From Clostridia bacterium (lineage in GTDB: Bacteria > Bacillota > DTU086): 63,961 nucleotides of DNA. The stretch is from assembly GCA_012523575.1 (NCBI GenBank), contig JAAYIF010000034.1, positions 1 to 63,961 on the forward strand, given 5' to 3'. Both the position numbers and the translations under genes were made by a program. This document shows positions 56,926 to 63,961 of this stretch, piece by piece. Each line of letters opens with the position of its first letter. Position 1 is the first letter of the stretch. A model generated the notes under the pieces. That model saw nothing but the letters and a program-made list of their open reading frames with translations, had not been told where the DNA came from and did not search any database.

Positions 56926-58080
56926 ATGTGGGAAAAACAAATATTACTGCTTCCCGGCCCAACTCAGGTTCCACCAAAGGTTATGAGGGCCATGGCGGCT
57001 CAGCAGATTAATCACCGGGGGCCTGAAGCCAAGGAAATGCTCTATGAGGTAACGGAAGGGATAAAAAAGGTTTTTCAGACCACCAATGATGTCTTCATTC
57101 TCACCGCTTCGGGTACGGGAGGCATGGAGGCTGCTGTCTCCAACATTATCTGCCCGGGGGATAAAGTCCTGGTAGCCAGCAACGGGTCCTTTGGGGAAAG
57201 GTTTGTAAAGATATGCAGGGCCTTTGGGGCCGATGTGGAGGTGCTGGAATACCAGTGGGGAGAACCCATTAATCCCGATGATATCGCTTATCATCTGGAA
57301 CAAGATAAAAAGCACCAAATTAAGGCGGTTTTTTTTCAGCATAATGAAACCTCCACTGGCGTCCTCAATGATGTAAAGGCCATAAGTGAAGCCAGGGGCA
57401 ACCACCCTGCGCTACTGGTTGTGGATGCCATAAGCGGCCTTGCCGCTGCGGATCTTCAGGTTGACAACTGGGGAATTGATATTGCCATTTGCGGCTCCCA
57501 GAAAGCATTCATGATACCTCCGGGACTTGCCGCTCTCAGTGTCAGTGAAAGGGCCTGGGAGCTGGTGGAAAGGGCAACGGCCAGCCGTTTTTACTTTGAC
57601 CTGCGCCTGGCAAAGAAGTTTTTTGAAAAAGGGCAGACACCCTTTACTCCGGCGTTATCATTATTGTTTGGGCTTAAGGAATCATTAAAAATTATCCTGG
57701 AGGAAGGGCTCGAAAATAGCTTTAAACGCCATGAGATGTATAAAAACATGGTATGGGCTGCAGCCGAAGCCCTGGACCTGGAAATGCTTGCTCCCCGGGA
57801 AGCTGCTTCCCCTGCGGTGTCGGCTATTAAAGTTCCCCCGGAGATTGGTGCCGATGACATTGTAAATAAGCTTTTGAATGACTTTAATGTGGTAATTGCC
57901 GAAGGCCAGGGTAAGCTGAACGGAAAGATTATCAGAATCGGGCACCTGGGATATGTGGATGGGCTTGATCTTTTGGCAGGCCTATCGGCCCTTGAAATAA
58001 CCCTTTACCGTCTGGGTCATGATGTTACAATCGGGGCCGGAGTGAAGGCTGCAGAAGAAGTATTAAGAAGGGGAGGTTAA
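56926..58080 (+). CDS. Class V aminotransferase (alanine-glyoxylate/serine-pyruvate/phosphoserine aminotransferase type)
   Basis: The 384-residue PLP enzyme has LLLPGPTQVPPKVMRAM at the start, LTASGTGGMEAAVSN (phosphate grip), VVDAISGLAAADLQVD and the Schiff-base lysine in CGSQKAFMIPPGL (about residue 193). Coupling to serA with 3 bases between them and the serine-type T-box argue for phosphoserine aminotransferase activity, as reported for some Clostridia that lack serC. Substrate is an inference. Confidence 0.9.
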   Translation: MWEKQILLLPGPTQVPPKVMRAMAAQQINHRGPEAKEMLYEVTEGIKKVFQTTNDVFILTASGTGGMEAAVSNIICPGDKVLVASNGSFGERFVKICRAFGADVEVLEYQWGEPINPDDIAYHLEQDKKHQIKAVFFQHNETSTGVLNDVKAISEARGNHPALLVVDAISGLAAADLQVDNWGIDIAICGSQKAFMIPPGLAALSVSERAWELVERATASRFYFDLRLAKKFFEKGQTPFTPALSLLFGLKESLKIILEEGLENSFKRHEMYKNMVWAAAEALDLEMLAPREAASPAVSAIKVPPEIGADDIVNKLLNDFNVVIAEGQGKLNGKIIRIGHLGYVDGLDLLAGLSALEITLYRLGHDVTIGAGVKAAEEVLRRGG

Positions 58081-58083
58081 AAA

Positions 58084-59655
58084 ATGCGGGTACTTATTAC
58101 GGATTCCGTATCGGAAAAAGGCGTTGAGGTTTTAAAGGATGCCGGGATAAAGGTAGACATAAACACCGGCCTTTCGGAGGATGAAATTGCAAATATTATT
58201 GGGGATTATGATGCCCTCATTGTCCGTAGCCAAACCAAGGTTACTAGGAAAATACTGGATAATGCCTCCTCCCTTAAAATAATAGGCAGGGCCGGGGTTG
58301 GAGTGGACAACATTGACCTGGATGCAGCAACGGAAAAGGGAATTATCGTAGTCAACGCTCCTGAAGGGAATACCATTGCCGCAGCGGAGCACACCATGGC
58401 CATGATGCTTGCTTTGGCAAGGAATATTCCCCAGGCCCATAATGCCTTGATAAATGGAACCTGGGACAGAAAAACATACATGGGAGTGGAGCTGCGCAAT
58501 AAAGTCCTTGGAGTTCTGGGCCTTGGAAAAATAGGCAGCCAGGTGGCCAAAAGATCCCTGGCCATGGAGATGAAAGTATTGGCCTACGATCCCTTTGTTT
58601 CTTCCAAACGGGCTGAGGAGTTGGGTGTGGAGTTGGTAGATCTCAGAACCATCTTTAAAAATGCAGATTTCATAACTATCCATCTACCCCTTAAAGAAGA
58701 TACCAAAAAATTAATTGACCGGGATGCCTTTGCCGTAATGAAGCCCGGAGTAAGGATCGTCAATGTGGCCAGAGGCGGAATTGTGGACGAACAGGCCCTT
58801 TACGAAGCCTTAAAGGAGGGGAAAGTTGCAGGGGCAGCCGTAGATGTCTTCGAAAAAGAACCCATGACGGATAGCCCCCTCTTTGGGCTGAAAAACGTTG
58901 TGGTTACGCCTCACCTGGGAGCTTCAACCAAAGAAGCTCAGATCAACGTAGCCGTGGATGTGGCCAATGAAATTGTAAGATATTATCGGGGAGAAGCGGT
59001 GAAGAATGCCGTTAATGCCCCTTCAGTAAGCCCGGAAGTTATGGATAGACTTAATCCCTACCTTGAACTTTCCCATAAAATGGGCAAATTCGTTTCCCAG
59101 CTGATGGGGGGAATTGAGGGAGTAAAGATCCAGTATAACGGCGACATAGCAAGTTACGAAGTTAATGTTATAACCAATTCCTTTTTAAGGGGCCTCTTGG
59201 AAACCATGCTTAACAGCGCTGTGAACTTGATCAACGCTCCTTACATAGCCAAGTCCCGGGGAATAAAGGTTTACGAAAGTAAAACCCTGGAAGCCAAAGA
59301 TTATACCAATTTAATTACCGTATCCGCGGAAGCCAAAGAAGAACAGTTGACCGTAAGCGGAACCGTTTTCAGTAATGAGCCCCGTATTGTAAGGTATCAA
59401 GGATATACCATGGACGCCGTACCCCAAGGACATATGCTGGTGGTTCCCCATATTGACAGGCCGCGAATTATAGGCCCTGTGGCAACATATCTCGGCGACC
59501 ATGGTATTAACATAGCGGGGATGCAAGTGGGCCGCGAGTCCGCCGGAGGACAGGCCATTATGTTCCTGACAGTGGATTCTAAGGTCACCGACGATATGTT
59601 AAAAGAAATAGCCCAAATGGATGGAATTCTGGGCGTAAAATACGTTTATCTGTAA
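58084..59655 (+). CDS. serA: D-3-phosphoglycerate dehydrogenase with ACT domain
   Basis: The 523-residue long-form SerA has an N-terminal substrate domain (ALIVRSQTKVT), NAD-binding Rossmann motif LGLGKIGSQVAKRS (about residues 145-158), catalytic R, E and H regions NVARGGIVDEQAL and TPHLGASTKEAQ, an intervening ASB domain (about 320-450), and a C-terminal ACT domain (HGINIAGMQVGRESAGGQA) for serine feedback. It commits 3-phosphoglycerate to serine. Confidence 0.96.
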   Translation: MRVLITDSVSEKGVEVLKDAGIKVDINTGLSEDEIANIIGDYDALIVRSQTKVTRKILDNASSLKIIGRAGVGVDNIDLDAATEKGIIVVNAPEGNTIAAAEHTMAMMLALARNIPQAHNALINGTWDRKTYMGVELRNKVLGVLGLGKIGSQVAKRSLAMEMKVLAYDPFVSSKRAEELGVELVDLRTIFKNADFITIHLPLKEDTKKLIDRDAFAVMKPGVRIVNVARGGIVDEQALYEALKEGKVAGAAVDVFEKEPMTDSPLFGLKNVVVTPHLGASTKEAQINVAVDVANEIVRYYRGEAVKNAVNAPSVSPEVMDRLNPYLELSHKMGKFVSQLMGGIEGVKIQYNGDIASYEVNVITNSFLRGLLETMLNSAVNLINAPYIAKSRGIKVYESKTLEAKDYTNLITVSAEAKEEQLTVSGTVFSNEPRIVRYQGYTMDAVPQGHMLVVPHIDRPRIIGPVATYLGDHGINIAGMQVGRESAGGQAIMFLTVDSKVTDDMLKEIAQMDGILGVKYVYL

Positions 59656-59760
59656 TTTGGTTTTAATTTAAGAATGGGAATTGACTGTCCTTTAAAGGGT
59701 TAATATATACCATGATATGGTTTTTAACGGCGCCGCGGGTTAAGCCTATCAAGGCGTTAG

Positions 59761-61062
<1,302 letters not shown>

Positions 61063-61080
61063 ATTGTTACAGCCCTAGGT

Positions 61081-61110
61081 TTGACAGCCGTTGACTTACC
61101 GTGCTATACT
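61081..61110 (+). promoter_or_regulatory. Promoter of the tRNA cluster
   Basis: TTGACA (61081-61086), 18 bases, TATACT (61105-61110), 20 bases before tRNA-Ser(UGA). Additional TATAAT motifs occur before the second tRNA (61279-61284 and 61305-61310). Confidence 0.7.
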
Positions 61111-61130
61111 ATGATCTGCCGAGAAAGGTT

Positions 61131-61222
61131 GGAGGGGTACCCAAGTGGCTTAAGGGAGTGGTCTTGAAAACCACCAGGCGGGTAATTCCCGTGCGTGGGT
61201 TCAAATCCCACCCCCTCCGCCA
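61131..61222 (+). tRNA. tRNA-Ser(UGA)
   Basis: Class II tRNA with a long variable arm, encoded CCA and 7-bp acceptor GGAGGGG/CCCCTCC. Anticodon TGA lies in loop CTTGAAA. First of four serine tRNAs after serS. Confidence 0.96.
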
Positions 61223-61321
61223 TTTTTATTATTTCAAACACCGAAAAAAAGGCGTTTGATTTTTTAAATTGGCTGTTGTATAATATCTAATGCAGTCTAT
61301 GACTGTATAATATAGATCTGC

Positions 61322-61417
61322 GGAGAGATGGCCGAGTAGGCTGAAGGCGGTCGCCTGCTAAGCGACTGTACGGGGATAAAACCTGTACCGAGGGTTCGAA
61401 TCCCTCTCTCTCCGCCA
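61322..61417 (+). tRNA. tRNA-Ser(GCU)
   Basis: Class II tRNA, GGAGAGA acceptor, long variable arm, encoded CCA. Anticodon GCT in loop CTGCTAA. Reads AGC/AGU. Confidence 0.96.
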
Positions 61418-61423
61418 TTATGT

Positions 61424-61500
61424 GCGCCCGTAGCTCAGGAGGATAGAGCAGGGGTTTCCTAAACCTCGTGTCGGGGGTTCGAGTCCTCCCAGGCGCACCA
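61424..61500 (+). tRNA. tRNA-Arg(CCU)
   Basis: 77 bases with encoded CCA; anticodon CCT in loop TTCCTAA. The acceptor pairing GCGCCCG/CAGGCGC has one C-A mismatch at the sixth pair where the usual sequence gives C-G. It ends 11 bases before tadA begins. Confidence 0.93.
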
Positions 61501-61510
61501 GGTGATTTTT

Positions 61511-61975
61511 TTGAACAAGCATAAATATTTTATGCAATTGGCCCTTGAAGAAGCCGCAAGGGCAGGGGAATTGGGCGACGTTCCCGTGGGCGCCGTCCTG
61601 GTGGTTGCCGGCAAAGTAGTAGCCCGGGGACACAATAAAAAGGAAAGGCTGAAAGACCCTACAGCCCATGCGGAGATTCTGGTCATAAGAAAAGCCGCGG
61701 AGGAGCTGGGGGACTGGAGGCTTCGTGATGCAGACATTTATGTTACCCTTGAGCCTTGTCCCATGTGCCTGGGAGCTATGCTTCAGGCAAGGGTTAAAAG
61801 ACTTTTTTTCGGAGTGCCCGATCCCAAGGCCGGAGCGGCGGGAACGGTGGTAAACCTGGCAGAGTGCCGGGATTTTAACCATCGGATAGAAGTTTTCGGG
61901 GGCATTTTAGAAGAAGAATGCCGCCAGCTGATTAAGGATTTCTTTATCAAAAGGCGGCAGAAGGAGAAAAAATAA
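61511..61975 (+). CDS. tadA: tRNA-specific adenosine deaminase TadA
   Basis: The protein has about 154 residues. Zinc and catalytic motifs HAEI (in DPTAHAEILVIRKA) and PCPMCLGAM are present, with GDVPVGAVLVVAGKVVARGHN. It converts wobble A34 to inosine in tRNA-Arg(ACG). TTG 61511 follows AGGTGAT at a normal distance and gives MNKHKYFMQLALEEA. It is embedded in the tRNA cluster. Confidence 0.95.
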   Translation: MNKHKYFMQLALEEAARAGELGDVPVGAVLVVAGKVVARGHNKKERLKDPTAHAEILVIRKAAEELGDWRLRDADIYVTLEPCPMCLGAMLQARVKRLFFGVPDPKAGAAGTVVNLAECRDFNHRIEVFGGILEEECRQLIKDFFIKRRQKEKK

Positions 61976-62003
61976 AAGACATCCAGTTCTTTGTATGTTA
62001 GGT

Positions 62004-62100
62004 GGAGAGATGGCTGAGTCCGGCTGAAAGCGCTCGACTCGAAATCGAGTAGACGGGCCACAATCCCGTCTCGTGGGTTCAAATCCCACTCTCTCCGCCA
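62004..62100 (+). tRNA. tRNA-Ser(CGA)
   Basis: Class II tRNA with encoded CCA; anticodon CGA in loop CTCGAAA. Its body is very similar to the next tRNA, suggesting duplication. Confidence 0.96.
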
Positions 62101-62142
62101 GAAAAAGCATTTAAAAAATTTTAGACTAAGTAGAGCAGATGT

Positions 62143-62239
62143 GGAGAGATGGCTGAGTCTGGCTGAAGGCGCTCGCCTGGATAGCGAGTAGGCGGGCCAC
62201 AAATCCGCCTCGTGGGTTCAAATCCCACTCTCTCCGCCA
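62143..62239 (+). tRNA. tRNA-Ser(GGA)
   Basis: Class II tRNA with encoded CCA; anticodon GGA in loop CTGGATA. Reads UCC/UCU. Confidence 0.96.
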
Positions 62240-62240
62240 A

Positions 62241-62278
62241 GATTAAATGGCTAGCAGAGAACTGCTAGCCATTTAATC
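62241..62278. other. Perfect 17-bp hairpin between tRNA-Ser(GGA) and SRP RNA
   Basis: GATTAAATGGCTAGCAG pairs with CTGCTAGCCATTTAATC around AGAA. There is no clear T-run, so it may be a weak terminator or a processing signal. Confidence 0.75.
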
Positions 62279-62303
62279 ACTAAAAGTCATCTTTGCTAAA
62301 ATT

Positions 62304-62572
62304 GGCCGTGCTAGACGGGGAGGTAGCGGTGCCCTGTAACCTGCAATCCGCTGCAGCAGGGGCGAATTCCTGTCTGAGGGGCTGTCTTTTGGGGACTGCC
62401 CTGTGTAAGTGGCGGTGAGAACTGGGTCCTGCGCAACGGGAGGTCACGAACCCCGTCAGGTCCGGAAGGAAGCAGCGGTAAGTGATTGACCCCGTGTGCC
62501 GCAGGGGTGCCTAGTTTGAGTTAACTGCACAGGTAACGCCTGGGAGGCAGGTTCGAGGGCAGGTGCACGGCC
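62304..62572 (+). ncRNA. ffs: Signal recognition particle RNA, large (Gram-positive) type
   Basis: The termini GGCCGTGC and GCACGGCC pair. The conserved domain IV core GTCAGGTCCGGAAGGAAGCAG (62455-62475, in part) carries the GGAA tetraloop and the Ffh-binding internal loop. At about 269 bases it includes an Alu-like 5' domain, as in Bacillus scRNA. It lies just before dnaX, as in many Firmicutes. Confidence 0.97.
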
Positions 62573-62599
62573 ATTTAATTTTATTAAGAGGTGTTTTTT

Positions 62600-63961
62600 G
62601 TGCGGGAATACATTTCCCTCTACCGCAGACTTAGACCTTCCAGATTTTCGGACATAGTGGGACAGCCCCACGTAAGCAGGACCTTGAGCAATGCCGTTGC
62701 CAAAGGCAGGGTAAACCATGCCTATTTATTCTGCGGTCCCAGGGGAACGGGGAAAACCACCACCGCAAGGATTCTTGCCAAAGCTGTAAACTGCCTGGAT
62801 CCTAAAGGAGCCGAACCGTGCAATAATTGTTCCAGCTGTACCAGGATCGGAAAGGGCAGCTCCATGGATGTGGTGGAAATAGATGGGGCTTCCAACCGGG
62901 GCATCGATGAAATACGGGAGCTGCGGGAAAAGATTAAGCTGGTCCCCGCTGAAGAAAAGTATAAGGTTTACATAGTGGATGAGGTGCATATGCTCACCGG
63001 AGAAGCCTTCAATGCCCTTCTTAAAACCCTCGAGGAGCCTCCCCAAAGGACCATTTTCATCCTTGCCACAACGGAGCCCCATAAGCTTCCTGAAACCATA
63101 TTATCCCGCTGTCAGAGATTTGACTTCAGGCGCATAAGTTCCAAAGAGATTGAGAAATATTTAAAAAAGGTAACCGCTGACAGCAACATTGGGGCGGAAC
63201 CAGAGGCTTTAAAACTCATTGCCAAAATGTCCGGGGGAAGCTTGAGGGATGCTTTGAGCCTTTTGGAACAGTGCACCCTTTTTTCCGAAAACGGACTTTC
63301 CAAAGACAATGTGGAATTGATTTTAGGTAAGGCCGAGGATGCTGTAATTAAAGATTTAATGGGAGCGGTATTTAAAGGAGATGCGGCGAAAGCCGTGGAA
63401 ATTCTGGAAAGTATCATATCCGAGGGGCGCGACATAAGCTATATATTCAATGACATTATGGAATATTTTCGGGGGCTTCTGTTGGCTGCTGCCGCAGGCG
63501 ACCAGGGGCTCCCTTTGATTAATTATGAAGAAGAAATTTTGGAGGAAATAAAAAAACAGGCAGATTTATTTCCTGCTGAAATTTTTTTTAAAATGGCAGA
63601 GGAGCTGGCTGATTACGAAAAGAAGCTCAAATGGTCAAATCAGCCCCAGCTGATTTTAGAGCTGGCTGTTATTAAACTGTGTACATACTGCGTTCCCAAA
63701 GCAGCAAAAGAATCTGCTTCGGTATCAGATGAGCTTTCTCCAGCAGTATTGGAAGAAAGGAAAGGGAAAGCTGTTTCTGCTGCGGCAGAAAAAGAAGCAT
63801 TGAATGCACAGGACAAAATATCTCCTTTGGGAGAGCCTAAAGAGGCTGAAACCCAAAGGGGAATGGATCAAACAGATCTGGACTTTGAGACTATCTGTTC
63901 CTGCTGGCCGGAAATTATGGGTTTGATAAAGAAAAAGATGATTTCCCTTCATGCCCTTTTG
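62600..63961 (+). CDS. dnaX: DNA polymerase III subunit gamma/tau, cut by the window end
   Basis: 454 residues are visible. It opens VREYISLYRRLRPSRFSDIV, Walker A GPRGTGKTTTARIL (about residues 45-58), zinc-ligand cysteines CNNCSSCTRI, Walker B YIVDEVHML, sensor 1 ILATTEP, and SRC finger FRRISS. Domain III follows and a low-complexity linker rich in Glu/Ala/Lys starts around residue 370. GTG 62600 follows AAGAGGTG. No A-rich slippery site is visible in this part. Confidence 0.96.
   Translation, partial: MREYISLYRRLRPSRFSDIVGQPHVSRTLSNAVAKGRVNHAYLFCGPRGTGKTTTARILAKAVNCLDPKGAEPCNNCSSCTRIGKGSSMDVVEIDGASNRGIDEIRELREKIKLVPAEEKYKVYIVDEVHMLTGEAFNALLKTLEEPPQRTIFILATTEPHKLPETILSRCQRFDFRRISSKEIEKYLKKVTADSNIGAEPEALKLIAKMSGGSLRDALSLLEQCTLFSENGLSKDNVELILGKAEDAVIKDLMGAVFKGDAAKAVEILESIISEGRDISYIFNDIMEYFRGLLLAAAAGDQGLPLINYEEEILEEIKKQADLFPAEIFFKMAEELADYEKKLKWSNQPQLILELAVIKLCTYCVPKAAKESASVSDELSPAVLEERKGKAVSAAAEKEALNAQDKISPLGEPKEAETQRGMDQTDLDFETICSCWPEIMGLIKKKMISLHALL

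Noticed and set aside
61131..62239. A selenocysteine tRNA among the class II tRNAs, given the SelB gene
   Set aside because: All four have serine anticodons (TGA, GCT, CGA, GGA) and ordinary 7-bp acceptor stems; none has a TCA anticodon.
62600..63961. Programmed frameshift site in dnaX
   Set aside because: No A-AAA-AAG-like slippery run with a downstream hairpin is evident in the visible part; the frame runs open to the window edge.

Overview
The window is the replication-origin neighbourhood of a spore-forming Firmicute, most likely a member of the Clostridia. Four things point there. The gene order is rpmH-rnpA-yidD-yidC-jag-mnmE-mnmG-rsmG-parA-parB on one side of dnaA and dnaN-yaaA-recF-remB-gyrB-gyrA on the other. 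Spore-linked genes are present (yyaC protease, SpoIIIJ/Jag, GerMN lipoprotein). The SRP RNA is of the large Gram-positive type, and SD sites are strong with many TTG/GTG starts. No 16S rRNA is present, so I do not name a species.

Layout. 1-2.2 kb: a leftward osmoprotectant ABC operon (opuC type) with a hairpin leader; its binding-protein gene has an in-frame TAG. 2.5-2.9 kb: a gene-free stretch that folds into a closed, multi-branched RNA on the + strand. 3-34 kb: metabolism and transport, including a thioredoxin-like YyaL protein, ferredoxin, aminotransferase, ATP-grasp ligase, Fur-family regulator with znuACB, a MASE3 histidine kinase, KtrAB, XRE-cupin plus acyl-CoA ligase, NptA, a Na/Ca exchanger, QueT, an unusual SelB, GerMN, YkvI, YyaC, a phosphoribosyltransferase and larB-larC. 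34-43.4 kb: two parS sites, parAB and the leftward origin-proximal operons. 43.4-45.3 kb: bipartite oriC around dnaA, with DnaA boxes upstream and a DnaA-trio/AT-rich unwinding region between dnaA and dnaN. 45-55 kb: rightward dnaN, yaaA, recF, remB, gyrB, cca and gyrA. 55-62 kb: a serine hub with pdxS, a T-box leader, a class V aminotransferase, serA, serS and four tRNA-Ser genes covering UGA, GCU, CGA and GGA anticodons, plus tRNA-Arg(CCU) and tadA. 62.3 kb to the end: SRP RNA and a dnaX gene cut by the window edge.

Two non-coding systems stand out. First, a family of about 200-300 bp palindromic intergenic elements occurs 12 times in 64 kb (complete, rearranged or truncated), always between genes. 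Their arms pair end to end (CTGCTGCAGTTT with AAACTGCAGCAG), and base changes in one arm are matched in the other from copy to copy. Second, the single-copy 404-nt RNA at 2524-2927 has a 15-bp closing stem and several long hairpins whose wobble pairs are all G-T on the + strand, which is the signature of a transcribed, selected RNA. I could not match either to a known class from sequence alone.
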